Positions 51,026 through 59,068 of a stretch of DNA of 64,000 bases are shown here, piece after piece. The stretch is from an uncultured Clostridia bacterium (lineage in GTDB: Bacteria; Bacillota; Clostridia; Christensenellales; Borkfalkiaceae), in NCBI GenBank assembly GCA_944327465.1, contig CALVHH010000006.1:29481-93480 (forward strand), given 5' to 3'. The notes beneath the pieces are model-generated. The model had not been told where the DNA came from and made no database searches. It saw only the letters and a program-made list of their open reading frames with translations. Both the position numbers and the translations under genes were made by a program. Each line of letters starts with the position of its first letter. Position 1 is the first letter of the stretch.

Positions 51026-51600
51026 TTTTTTGCTCTTCTCCTATTTTCAATTATCTTTATTATATTTTCGACGGTTTGTTCAAGGTCGTCGTTGATGACG
51101 GTGTAGTCGTAGAACTTGCTGTGCGAAAGTTCGTAGTCGGCGCGGGCAAGGCGCTGTTCTATAAGCACCTCGTCCTCGGTGCCGCGCAGCTTGAGGCGGC
51201 GCACCAGCTCTTCGCGGCTGGGCGGAGTTATCATTAAAAGCAGAGCTTGGGGATATTCTTCGCGGATGTGCCCGGCGCCGTCGACGTCTATTTCCAAAAT
51301 GACGTCCTTGCCTTCGGCAAGCTTCTGCTCGACGAAAAAGCGGGGCGTACCGTAGTAGTTTTCGAAGTGGTTGGAATATTCCAAAAAGCCGCCCTCGTCG
51401 ATCATCTTCAAAAAGCTGTCCTTTGAGATGAAAAAGTAGCTCTTTCCGTCCTTTTCGCCCTCGCGGGGGGCGCGGGTGGTGCACGATACCGAAAGCACCG
51501 CGCTATTGAGCCTGTTCAGCAGCATATCCACCACGGTGCCCTTGCCGACGCCCGAAGGTCCGGATATTACTATAAGTATTCCCTTGGCATTATTCGACAT
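51022..51600 (-). CDS. gmk: Guanylate kinase
   Basis: 192 aa. P-loop VISGPSGVGKGTVVDML near residue 12, the GMP-binding SCTTRAPREGEKDGKSYFF, and the LID and core strand DVILEIDVDGAGHI. It converts GMP to GDP. It overlaps yicC by 11 nt and rpoZ by 4 nt. Confidence 0.97.
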   Translation of the reverse strand: MSNNAKGILIVISGPSGVGKGTVVDMLLNRLNSAVLSVSCTTRAPREGEKDGKSYFFISKDSFLKMIDEGGFLEYSNHFENYYGTPRFFVEQKLAEGKDVILEIDVDGAGHIREEYPQALLLMITPPSREELVRRLKLRGTEDEVLIEQRLARADYELSHSKFYDYTVINDDLEQTVENIIKIIENRRRAKK

Positions 51601-52465
51601 TCTGCACTTGCTCCCTTATCTTTTCGATATCGTTTTTCATGCCCAGACCGAGCTTGGTTATCTGCAGGTCGTTGGACTTTGAACATATGGTATTTGTCTC
51701 TCTGTTGAATTCCTGGATGAGGAAATCGAGCTTTCTGCCCACGAGCTCGTCCGCGCAGATGGCGCGGAACTGCGATATGTGCGAACCGAGGCGGGTGAGC
51801 TCCTCGTCGATATTGGCTTTGTCGGTGAACACAGCCACTTCGGTGAGCAGCCTGCCCTCGTCGACGGGGACGTTTTCAAGATAGCTTTGCACCTTTTCGG
51901 CGAGACGGTTTTTGTATTCTTCGGCGACAAGCGGGGCGCGTTCGGTTATGGCGGCGACGCTGCGCTCTATCGCGTCGACGCGGGCGAGCATGTCCCTTGC
52001 AAGCTTTTCGCCCTCGGTGGCGCGCATGACGTTGAGCTTGTCGAGTGCGCTTTCGAGCGCGCCGCGCAGCGCAGCTATCAGCTCTTCGTCGGCGCCGGCA
52101 GTCTCTTCCGCCCTTACTACGTCGGGCTGGCGCATGAGCGCCGTCACGGTGAAGTCGTTTAAGAGCTTGGGAAAGAGCGACGAGAGCCGCTCTGCGGCTT
52201 CGACGTACGCCCCGGCTGCACCCTCGTCGATATACAGCGTCCTCTGCTTGGGACGCTTGTCGGTAAAGCTTATGAACACGTCGGCGTGACCGCGGGTCAG
52301 CCGCGAACGGACTATGCCGCGTATGGTATCCTCGTAGCCGAGAAAAATTTTGGGGCATTTGACAGAGATGTCGAGATAGCGGTTGTTGACCGTCTTTACT
52401 TCGGCGACAAGCTCTATGCCGCCCTCCTTATACTCGCCCCTGCCGAACCCCGTCATGCTGTACAT
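51590..52465 (-). CDS. yicC: YicC/YloC-family endoribonuclease
   Basis: 291 aa from the ATG at 52465 (MYSMTGFGRGEYKEGG, the family's invariant start; AGAGG about ten bases upstream). Conserved NNRYLDISVKCPKIF, RGHADVFISF, and the C-terminal RKLDFLIQEFNRETNTICSKSND with its invariant acidic and Asn residues. E. coli YicC is an endoribonuclease affecting small RNAs. First gene of the yicC-gmk-rpoZ-priA-def-fmt-rsmB operon. Confidence 0.94.
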   Translation of the reverse strand: MYSMTGFGRGEYKEGGIELVAEVKTVNNRYLDISVKCPKIFLGYEDTIRGIVRSRLTRGHADVFISFTDKRPKQRTLYIDEGAAGAYVEAAERLSSLFPKLLNDFTVTALMRQPDVVRAEETAGADEELIAALRGALESALDKLNVMRATEGEKLARDMLARVDAIERSVAAITERAPLVAEEYKNRLAEKVQSYLENVPVDEGRLLTEVAVFTDKANIDEELTRLGSHISQFRAICADELVGRKLDFLIQEFNRETNTICSKSNDLQITKLGLGMKNDIEKIREQVQNVE

Positions 52466-52507
52466 TGTATTGTGACCTCTTGTTATGCCTGATAATTTTC
52501 CATATTC

Positions 52508-52536
52508 ATTATAGCGCATACATTTTAAAATTTCAA
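52508..52536 (-). promoter_or_regulatory. Promoter of the yicC-gmk-rpoZ-priA operon
   Basis: Minus-strand TTGAAA (52531-52536), 17-nt spacer, perfect TATAAT (52508-52513). Confidence 0.88.
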
Positions 52537-52569
52537 GCCGCGGCATAAGTTTTTGCAAAAAAAATTGCA

Positions 52570-52599
52570 GATGCGGCGGGGCGTCAGCCCCGCCGCATC
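52570..52599 (-). terminator. Intrinsic terminator of the nitrilase-like gene
   Basis: 13-bp stem GATGCGGCGGGGC / GCCCCGCCGCATC, loop GTCA, directly touching the stop codon; TGCAATTTTTTTTGC follows on the minus strand. Confidence 0.87.
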
Positions 52600-53268
52600 T
52601 CAGTAATCCGCCACTCTGTCCGAAAATTTGCCGCGCTCACGCGTGCTGACTATGCGGTAGCTGTTCTTCGGCTGCGCCGAAAACACCGTCTCGGGCGCGG
52701 GCGAACAGACTATTTTGCCCGCGATGTCGGCAAAATACGCGCAGCCGCCCGCGCACATGACCACGGGCACGCCGTACAGATAGGCATAGGCGCGGATGAG
52801 CAGGGGGAGCATTTCGTCGGGCTGTTCGGAAAGGCACGCCACGAGATTGCAGCCGCAGAGCGAAAGGCTCCTGATGTCTTCGGGATAGCGAATATCGTTA
52901 TCTATGCACAGCCCTACCTTGTACCCGCCCAGGCGGTACAGTCCCAGATATGCGCCGCTCTTGTACTCTTCGCCGTCGACGACGTGCAGCATGTCGGTTA
53001 TTCCCACAAGCCTGCCGCCTTCGGCAACGGCGGCGGATTTGCGCTTTAAGCCGCGGCTGTCCGTGCGGCAGCCGCACACCGCCGCTGCAGCGCGCTGCTT
53101 TGTCAGGCGGGCAAATTCGCCCAGCTTGTCGCTGGCGCCCGAAAGTTCGGTATCGAAACAGACGTCGCCGATGCAGCCGAAGCCGAGCAGCGCTAAGTCG
53201 CACTGCGGCAGAACGTAGTGCCCGCCCGCGGGACGGCGGGGAATGACGCATATCTTCATACTTATCAT
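52600..53268 (-). CDS. Degenerate nitrilase-superfamily protein without the catalytic cysteine
   Basis: 222 aa. The carbon-nitrogen hydrolase fold is suggested by KSAAVAEGGRLVGITDMLHV, EEYKSGAYLGLYRLGGYKVG and above all VGLCIDNDIRYPEDI near residue 120, which lines up with the usual VGLLICYDLRFPE. There the nucleophile position is Asp, not Cys, and the protein is shorter than active amidases (about 260-300 aa), so hydrolysis is doubtful; a binding or regulatory role is an inference. Start may be 53268 or the ATG at 53259; neither has a ribosome binding site. Divergent from the M1-like peptidase gene. Confidence 0.68.
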   Translation of the reverse strand: MISMKICVIPRRPAGGHYVLPQCDLALLGFGCIGDVCFDTELSGASDKLGEFARLTKQRAAAAVCGCRTDSRGLKRKSAAVAEGGRLVGITDMLHVVDGEEYKSGAYLGLYRLGGYKVGLCIDNDIRYPEDIRSLSLCGCNLVACLSEQPDEMLPLLIRAYAYLYGVPVVMCAGGCAYFADIAGKIVCSPAPETVFSAQPKNSYRIVSTRERGKFSDRVADY

Positions 53269-53294
53269 AGTATTGCGGCGGGGCGGGAAATGTT

Positions 53295-53319
53295 ACCGCC
53301 CGCGCAGAGCGCGGGCGGT
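53295..53319. repeat. GC hairpin between divergent genes
   Basis: ACCGCCCGCGC / GCGCGGGCGGT with loop AGA. It looks like a terminator stem but lies between the starts of two divergent genes and lacks T-runs. Its 17-nt core is the same as in the hairpin after cdsA. Confidence 0.5.
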
Positions 53320-53355
53320 GTTCTAAGCGGCGGGCGTGCGGCATAGCCTAAATAT

Positions 53356-54789
53356 ATGAAGAGAGCAACTGCCATTATATGCGCCGCGGCGATATGCGCG
53401 GCGGGCACACCTTTTTACGGCTGCGCCCCGCAGGAGAGCGAGGGCACCAAATACCGCATAACCGCGGCATATGACGGGGGAAACACCCTTGAAGGCAGGG
53501 TGGAAACCGACTTTTACAACGACACGGGCAACGCGCTGGACTGCCTGAAATTCAACCTGTGGGGCAACGCGTTCCGCGAGGGCGCCGCGTCTTCGCCCGT
53601 ATCCGAAGCCGCAAAGGCGGACGCCTATTACGGCGGCGAAAGCTACGGCGGCATGGAGATAACCGCCGTTACGGGCGGCGAAGCGCAGACGGGCGGCGAC
53701 GACATGAACATTTTGTGCATAACGCCCGCCGAGCCGATATACCCTGAGCAGCGGCTGACCGTAAGCATAGCGTTCGTGCTGAAGCTGGCAAACGTCAACG
53801 CCCGCACGGGCGTGGCTGAGGGCGCGGTCAACCTTGGCAATTTTTACCCCGTGCTGTGCGCCTACGGCGGGAGCGGTTGGCTGGAGTACGCCTACTGCCC
53901 CACCGGCGACCCGTTTGTTTCGCAGACAGCCGACTACGAGGTAGAGCTGACCGTGCCCGAGGAATTTTTGGTGGCGGCGAGCGGCGAACAGACGGCGGTA
54001 AACCGTGCGGACGGCAATGCCACCTACAAATTCGAGCTAAGCGGCGCACGCGACTTTGCCGCCGTGCTCTCGCGGCAGTTCGAAGTGGTCACGCGGCAGG
54101 CGGGCGACGTCAGGATAAAGTGCTACTGCCTGAACGAAAGCGGCAGATCGCTGGCGGACATAGCCGCCGAAAGCCTTGCATACTTTGAAGAGACGTTCGG
54201 GCGGTACCCCTACCCCGAGTTTTCGATAGTGCAGACGGGGCTTGCGCAGAGCGGCATGGAGTACCCCGCGCTTGCTATGATTTCCGCAGACTGCGGCGAC
54301 GCCGTGTATACCGCCGTGCACGAGGTTGCGCACCAGTGGTGGTACGCCGCCGTGGGCAGCGACCAATACATGCACGCCTGGCAGGACGAAGGGCTGGCGG
54401 AGTACTCCGCGCTGATGTTCTTTGAATCCCACCCCGAATACGGCTTTACCCGTGCGGGACTGATATCCACGGCGACGCGGGCGTACAGGGCGTATTTTTC
54501 GGTGTACAGCCAGCTGTTTGACGACGCCGACACGGGCATGGACAGGGCGCTGTGCGATTTTGCGGGCGACTACGAATACGCAAACATCGCCTACAACAAG
54601 GCGCTGATAATGTTCGAAGCCCTGCGCGAGGCCTTAGGCGACGGGCAGTTCAGGGCGGCGCTGCAGAGCTATTATTCCTCCTACTCCGCGTCGATCGCCC
54701 CGCCCGAGGGGCTGATGGCGGCGTTCTGCGCCCGCGCCGACTGCGAGGGCATATTTGAAAGTTTTATTCAGGGCAAAGTTATAATTTGA
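53356..54789 (+). CDS. M1-type (gluzincin) metallopeptidase, lipoprotein
   Basis: 477 aa. Signal peptide with a probable lipobox ending in FYGC (Cys at about residue 23). Residues 30-210 are a beta-rich N-terminal domain as in M1 peptidases. The catalytic site is clear: SGMEYPAL near residue 296 (equivalent to GAMEN) and HEVAHQWW near residue 321 with the second zinc Glu in DEGLAEYSAL 19 residues later; the following Tyr-rich segment fits the family. It probably trims peptides at the cell surface. No Shine-Dalgarno sequence is visible before the ATG at 53356. Confidence 0.88.
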   Translation: MKRATAIICAAAICAAGTPFYGCAPQESEGTKYRITAAYDGGNTLEGRVETDFYNDTGNALDCLKFNLWGNAFREGAASSPVSEAAKADAYYGGESYGGMEITAVTGGEAQTGGDDMNILCITPAEPIYPEQRLTVSIAFVLKLANVNARTGVAEGAVNLGNFYPVLCAYGGSGWLEYAYCPTGDPFVSQTADYEVELTVPEEFLVAASGEQTAVNRADGNATYKFELSGARDFAAVLSRQFEVVTRQAGDVRIKCYCLNESGRSLADIAAESLAYFEETFGRYPYPEFSIVQTGLAQSGMEYPALAMISADCGDAVYTAVHEVAHQWWYAAVGSDQYMHAWQDEGLAEYSALMFFESHPEYGFTRAGLISTATRAYRAYFSVYSQLFDDADTGMDRALCDFAGDYEYANIAYNKALIMFEALREALGDGQFRAALQSYYSSYSASIAPPEGLMAAFCARADCEGIFESFIQGKVII

Positions 54790-54799
54790 AGGCGTATGC

Positions 54800-54842
54800 A
54801 TGGCGCGGCGCCCGCAGCGGCACGCTGCGGGCGCCGCGCCAT
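54800..54842 (+). terminator. Large hairpin after the M1-like peptidase gene
   Basis: 19-bp stem ATGGCGCGGCGCCCGCAGC and its exact complement, 5-nt loop, 11 nt past the stop codon; no U-run directly after it. Confidence 0.65.
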
Positions 54843-54886
54843 GTACCAAATGCCTTTAATTACCTGAAAATTGCGCTTTTATAGCG

Positions 54887-54915
54887 TTGACCGCAGGCAA
54901 AATGTGTGGTATAAT
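54887..54915 (+). promoter_or_regulatory. Promoter of nadA
   Basis: TTGACC (54887-54892), 17-nt spacer ending TG-G, perfect TATAAT (54910-54915). Just after it AATTCC...AGGAATT form an inverted repeat that includes the only SD-like AGGAA before the nadA start, so pairing could mask the site, or a repressor could bind the dyad. Confidence 0.85.
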
Positions 54916-54947
54916 TCCCACAATAAACATAGGAATTTATATAAGAT

Positions 54948-55865
54948 ATGACGATAGAACAAGTTCAAAAGAAGATATGCCGGCTGAAAGCCGAAACGGA
55001 CACTTGCATACTTGCGCACAGCTACATGACAGAGGACATTTGCGAAGTCGCCGATTTTGTGGGCGACAGCTATGCGCTTGCCGTCAAGGCGACAAAGACG
55101 GACAATAAAAACGTAATAATGTGCGGTGTGCGATTCATGGCAGAGATGGTAAAGATGCTCAACCCCGAAAAGCGCGTGCTGCTTGCCAACCCCGAAGCGG
55201 GATGCCCCATGGCAGAGCAGATGGACAGGCAGCTCATACAACAGGTCAAGGAGCAGTACCCGGGCTATGCCGTGGTGGCTTACGTAAACACCACCGCCGA
55301 GCTCAAAACGATAGCCGACGTGTGCGTGACGAGCTCTTCGGCGGTCAATATATGCCGCGCAATGCCCCAAAAGGACATTTTATTCATACCCGATATAAAC
55401 CTGGGCACATACGTTAAAGAGCATGTGCCCGAAAAGAACTTTAAACTGCTTTCGGGCGGCTGCCCCACGCACGCCAAAATCAGCGAAAAGGATGTGGCTG
55501 CGGCAAAGTCGGCGCACCCCGAAGCGCTGCTCCTTGTGCACCCCGAGTGCCGCCCCGAAGTGACAAAGCACGCCGACTATGTCGGTTCGACGACGGGCAT
55601 AATGGATTTTGCGGCGAAGAGCGGAGCCAAAGAATTTATAATAGGCACCGAAAATTCGATAGTCCAGCACCTGCAGTTCGCCCACCCCGAAAAGACGTTC
55701 TACGCGCTTTCGAAGGACCTTGTGTGCAACAACATGCGCTCGACCACGCTCGTCGACGTTCTGGCGTGCCTCAGCGGCAAAGGCGGCGAAGAGATGGTCA
55801 TGGACGAAGATACCCGCCTCGCTGCCGTAAAGTGCATTGAAAAAATGATGGAATACGGCGGCTGA
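54948..55865 (+). CDS. nadA: Quinolinate synthase
   Basis: 305 aa, usual length. Three domains each give a [4Fe-4S] Cys: NVIMCGVRFMAEMVK near residue 64, LLLVHPECRPEV near residue 190 (with HPECR conserved) and DLVCNNMRST near residue 264; LAHSYMTEDI near residue 23 binds substrate. It condenses iminoaspartate and dihydroxyacetone phosphate in de novo NAD synthesis. nadB and nadC are not adjacent, so they must be elsewhere or the iminoaspartate comes from another enzyme. Confidence 0.96.
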   Translation: MTIEQVQKKICRLKAETDTCILAHSYMTEDICEVADFVGDSYALAVKATKTDNKNVIMCGVRFMAEMVKMLNPEKRVLLANPEAGCPMAEQMDRQLIQQVKEQYPGYAVVAYVNTTAELKTIADVCVTSSSAVNICRAMPQKDILFIPDINLGTYVKEHVPEKNFKLLSGGCPTHAKISEKDVAAAKSAHPEALLLVHPECRPEVTKHADYVGSTTGIMDFAAKSGAKEFIIGTENSIVQHLQFAHPEKTFYALSKDLVCNNMRSTTLVDVLACLSGKGGEEMVMDEDTRLAAVKCIEKMMEYGG

Positions 55866-55896
55866 GCAGCGGGGTGTCCCCGCCGCCATTCTCCGC

Positions 55897-56148
55897 GAAC
55901 GGACAGTATCACTCCCGCAGCCTCGGTTCGCGGACAGCATTTTTGCATCGGGGCGCCGCGAACGGGCAGTATCACTCCCGCGACCTCGGTGCGCGGACAG
56001 CATTTTTGCATTGAGGCGCAGCGAACGGGCAGTATCACTCCCGTAGCCTCGGTTCGCGGACAGCATTTTTGCATCGGAGCGCAGCGAACGGGCAGTATCA
56101 CTCCCGCAGCCTCGGTGCGCGGACAGCATTTTTGCATCGGAGCGCCGC
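55897..56148. repeat. Four tandem copies of a 63-bp minisatellite
   Basis: Units start at 55897, 55960, 56023 and 56086, each beginning GAAC(G/A)GGCAGTATCACTCC-like sequence and containing GCGGACAGCATTTTTGCAT. They differ at a few positions (for example GCAGCC, GCGACC, GTAGCC). Because 63 is a multiple of three, both strands show open frames with 21-residue repeats, but no gene signals accompany them. It lies in the 429-nt gap between nadA and the Rrf2 gene. Confidence 0.9.
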
Positions 56149-56165
56149 CTTTTGTCGGCACTGCG

Positions 56166-56255
56166 TGCCGGATTTCTCCGCTTCGGTCGAAATGACAAAA
56201 TGATAGAAACGGCGAAATAACAAAAGGAGAGAAACGGCGAAATGACAAAAGGGGA
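56166..56255. repeat. Reverse TCATTTCGA unit and short tandem repeat
   Basis: GGATTTCTCCGCTTCGG then TCGAAATGACA is the dispersed repeat in reverse orientation; it is followed by two copies of a 24-nt GAAACGGCGAAAT(A/G)ACAAAAGG unit (about 56208-56255). The same GACAAAAGGAG style occurs at 30590. Confidence 0.6.
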
Positions 56256-56294
56256 AAGGAACGCCCAAGCGGAAACAATTAAAGGTGAACGATT

Positions 56295-56693
56295 ATGATG
56301 ATAACCACCAAGGGCAGGAATGCCTTGAAAGTCATGCTCGATTTGGCGCAGCACTGCGACGGCAGCCCCGTGCCGCTCGCCGACATTGCCGAGCGCGTGC
56401 GCGAATCGCAGAAATACCTTGAATCGACCGTGTCGCAGCTTGCGCAGCACGGGCTGATAATTTCGGCGCGGGGCAAGAGCGGCGGTTACCGCCTTGCAAG
56501 GCGCCCCGAAGATTGCACCGTTGCCGAGATAATTACCGCGGCAGAGGGCTCGCTGGCGCCCGTCTCCTGCCTGACCGGCGAAAAACCGTGCGAAAACGCC
56601 GACAAGTGCCTGTCGCTGCCGCTGTGGAGGGAGCTTGACGACGTTATAATGAACTTTTTGAATTCCAAAACGCTCGCCGACCTTTTAAAGTAA
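56295..56693 (+). CDS. Rrf2-family (IscR-like) transcriptional regulator
   Basis: 132 aa. Winged helix: MITTKGRNALKVMLDLAQH, IAERVRESQKYLESTVSQL, and wing ISARGKSGGYRLAR. The three cluster cysteines are present: SCLTGEKPC and ENADKC around residues 95-111 (Cys-x6-Cys-x5-Cys), as in IscR/CymR-type sensors of Fe-S or cysteine status. No iscS or cys genes adjoin; nadA upstream encodes an Fe-S enzyme, but they are separated by the repeat array. ATG at 56295 (or 56298) after AAAGGTG. Confidence 0.93.
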   Translation: MMITTKGRNALKVMLDLAQHCDGSPVPLADIAERVRESQKYLESTVSQLAQHGLIISARGKSGGYRLARRPEDCTVAEIITAAEGSLAPVSCLTGEKPCENADKCLSLPLWRELDDVIMNFLNSKTLADLLK

Positions 56694-56707
56694 AACGGCG
56701 AAAAGTT

Positions 56708-56745
56708 AAGGCGTTGGATGGCACATATGTGCCATCCAACGCCTT
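56708..56745 (+). terminator. Intrinsic terminator of the Rrf2 gene
   Basis: A perfect 38-nt palindrome with 19-nt arms (AAGGCGTTGGATGGCACAT and its complement) followed by TTTTATGTTTTTT. Confidence 0.92.
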
Positions 56746-56762
56746 TTTTATGTTTTTTAACC

Positions 56763-56900
56763 CGTCATTTCGACCAAGTGGATGCACGGCCGGCTTGCCC
56801 GCCCCCTGTCATTTCGACTAAGTGAGGCGGCACGCCGAACGCATGGAGAAATCTGACAGTATTGCTCGGTCGACGGAGCGCCCTGCGCAATTAATCCCGC
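56763..56900. repeat. Two TCATTTCGA repeat units downstream of glgB
   Basis: GTCATTTCGACCAAGTGGATGC at 56764 and TGTCATTTCGACTAAGTGAGG at 56807 are followed by GGAGAAATCTGACAGTA, GGTCGACGGAGCGCC and GCGCAATTAATC. The second half matches the copy at 45.75 kb. It fills the gap between the convergent Rrf2 and glgB genes. Confidence 0.65.
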
Positions 56901-56915
56901 CTCCTTCACGCGCGT

Positions 56916-58994
56916 TTACTGCTTGACTGCATCCTGCTTTTTGGTCTTTGACTTGCGGGATGTGGATTTTTTTGCATTCTCTTTGGCAGCCTGCTCTTCG
57001 GGCAGGAGTTCGGCGGGGATATCCACGGCGGGCGCGTGCACGGTGGTCTTTACCAGCTTGTGTTCGCGCTTTGCGCGGGACTTTACGCGCTGTTCCTCCT
57101 TCTTCTCCTCTTCGGTGCTGGCGTGATAGGGAACTTCGAACACTATCGCCTCGAAGGGGCGGAGGTCGAAGCTGAGCTTATACGGTCTGCCGTTGCACAG
57201 CTCTTCCTTTGCGTCGATTATAAATTCGCTGCCGTCGGGATAGGTGGAGAACACGCGCTTGTACTTGCCGTCTACGGGGGCGCCGACGCCGAAATCGTAG
57301 TAGTCGACGGGGGTCATGTTGACGACAAAGATCAATGCGTCGTTATAGTTCCAGGGGTTGCGGCGTATGAACGAGAATATTGAACGGTTGATGTCGCCGC
57401 TCTCGATCCATTCGAACGAGGACGTGCCTGTGTCATCGTGCAGCACGGGGCGCTCGCGGTAGAGCTTTAACAGTGCGCGCCAGCAGTCCATAACGTCCCT
57501 GTGACCGGGCTCGTTGCAGAGGTGCCAGTCGAGCGAGGCATTGTAGTTCCACTCGTTTTCCTGGGCAAAATCCTGACCCATGAAGAGCAGTTTTTTGCCG
57601 GGGTGACCCATCATCATCGTGTAGTAGCATTTGAGCGAGCCGAATTTGGACATGGCGTCGCCGGGCATCTTGCGCCACATGCTGCCCTTGCCGTATACCA
57701 CCTCGTCGTGCGAAAGCACGAGGATATAGTGCTCAAGGAAGATATATTCGAACGTGTGCGTCATCAGCCAGTGATGGTACTTGCGATACACGGGGTCTTT
57801 TTTGACATAGCGCAGGGTATCGTTCATCCAGCCCATGTTCCATTTGAGACCGAAGCCCAGACCGCCCTTGGCTACGGGCGCGGTGACGCCTTCGATTATC
57901 GAGCTGTCCTCGGCGATGATGAACGCGTCGGTGCGGCTGCGGAGCATGGAGTTGAGGTGTTTGAAGAACTCGATGCTCTCGTAGTTGAGGTTGCCGCCGT
58001 CCCTGTTGGGGCGCCATTCGCTCCTGCCGAAGGAGTTGTAGAGCATTGCCGCAACGGCGTCGCAGCGCAGCGCGTCGATGTGATATTTTTCTACCCAGAA
58101 GAACGCCGAGGCGATGAGGAAATTCGAAACTTCGGGCTTGCCCAAATCGAACGCCTTGGTGCCCCACTCGGGATATTCCGCACGCAGCGGATCGCCGTAT
58201 TCATAAAGCGGAGTGCCGTCGAAGTTGGCGAGACCGAAGTCGTCCTTGGGGAAGTGCGCGGGCACCCAGTCGAGGATGACGCCGAAGCCGTGCCTGTGCA
58301 TGTAGTCGACGAAGTACATGAAGTCCTGAGGGCTGCCGTAGCGGGCGGTGGGGCAGTAGTAGCCCGTCACCTGATAGCCCCACGAGGGGTCGAAGGGATA
58401 TTCGCATATGCCCATCACTTCGATGTGAGTGTAGCCCATGTATTCCATGTATTCGGCGAGCTCGTGGGCGAGGCGGCGGTAGTCGAGGAACTTGTCCGCA
58501 TCCCACTTTTCAAGGTCCTTTTTCCAGCTGCCAAGGTGCACTTCGTACACCGCCATGGGCTTTTCAAGGTAGTTTTCGCCCTTCTTTGCGGCGAGATATT
58601 CGCCGTCGCCCCACTCGTAAGTATCGAGGTTGGTGACCACCGATGCGTTTGCGGGGCGCAGTTCGCTGCCGAATTCATAGGGGTCTATCTTCTGCACTTC
58701 GCTGCCGTCGGCGCGGACGATGAGGAATTTGTACTTTACGCCCTCGCACATGCCGGGCACAAAGAGTTCCCATATGCAGTCATCGACCTTTTCCATGATG
58801 TCGCGCCATGGCGTCCAGCCGTTGCCGTCCGAAACGACGCATACCGCCCGCGCCGAAGGCGCCCAGAGCACGAAGTGTACGCCGCGCACGCCGTCTATCT
58901 CGCGGATGTGCGCGCCCATCTTTTCATACAGTTTGTAGTGCGTGCCGTGATGGAAGAGATATCTGTCCAGCTCGCCGAAGAATTTGTTTTCCAT
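56916..58994 (-). CDS. glgB: 1,4-alpha-glucan (glycogen) branching enzyme, GH13
   Basis: 692 aa. CBM48 N-terminal domain (FVLWAPSARAVCVVSDGNGW), then the GH13 barrel: YTHIEVMGICEYPFD, the nucleophile in IDALRCDAVAAMLY near residue 315, acid/base Glu in AFIIAEDSS near residue 368, and VLSHDEVVYGKGS near residue 438 with the transition-state Asp. It creates alpha-1,6 branches in glycogen. A 60-residue tail rich in Lys, Glu and Ala (from about residue 630) is extra and may bind polymer or partners. Other glg genes are absent; it is 74 nt downstream of a GH13 amylase gene in one transcript. Confidence 0.94.
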   Translation of the reverse strand: MENKFFGELDRYLFHHGTHYKLYEKMGAHIREIDGVRGVHFVLWAPSARAVCVVSDGNGWTPWRDIMEKVDDCIWELFVPGMCEGVKYKFLIVRADGSEVQKIDPYEFGSELRPANASVVTNLDTYEWGDGEYLAAKKGENYLEKPMAVYEVHLGSWKKDLEKWDADKFLDYRRLAHELAEYMEYMGYTHIEVMGICEYPFDPSWGYQVTGYYCPTARYGSPQDFMYFVDYMHRHGFGVILDWVPAHFPKDDFGLANFDGTPLYEYGDPLRAEYPEWGTKAFDLGKPEVSNFLIASAFFWVEKYHIDALRCDAVAAMLYNSFGRSEWRPNRDGGNLNYESIEFFKHLNSMLRSRTDAFIIAEDSSIIEGVTAPVAKGGLGFGLKWNMGWMNDTLRYVKKDPVYRKYHHWLMTHTFEYIFLEHYILVLSHDEVVYGKGSMWRKMPGDAMSKFGSLKCYYTMMMGHPGKKLLFMGQDFAQENEWNYNASLDWHLCNEPGHRDVMDCWRALLKLYRERPVLHDDTGTSSFEWIESGDINRSIFSFIRRNPWNYNDALIFVVNMTPVDYYDFGVGAPVDGKYKRVFSTYPDGSEFIIDAKEELCNGRPYKLSFDLRPFEAIVFEVPYHASTEEEKKEEQRVKSRAKREHKLVKTTVHAPAVDIPAELLPEEQAAKENAKKSTSRKSKTKKQDAVKQ

Positions 58995-59068
58995 TAAGCC
59001 TAAGCCCCCTTATCCGCCGTAGCGGTTTATTATAATTGAACGGCATATATGCGCCGTTTAATGCAATG

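Noticed and set aside
55897-56148. CRISPR array
   Set aside because: Four units abut directly with a 63-nt period and nearly the whole unit conserved; there are no distinct spacers and no cas genes.
55700-56278. Minus-strand protein of 192 residues with 21-residue repeats
   Set aside because: It is antisense to nadA and owes its repeats to the 63-bp DNA repeat; no ribosome binding site or promoter is evident.
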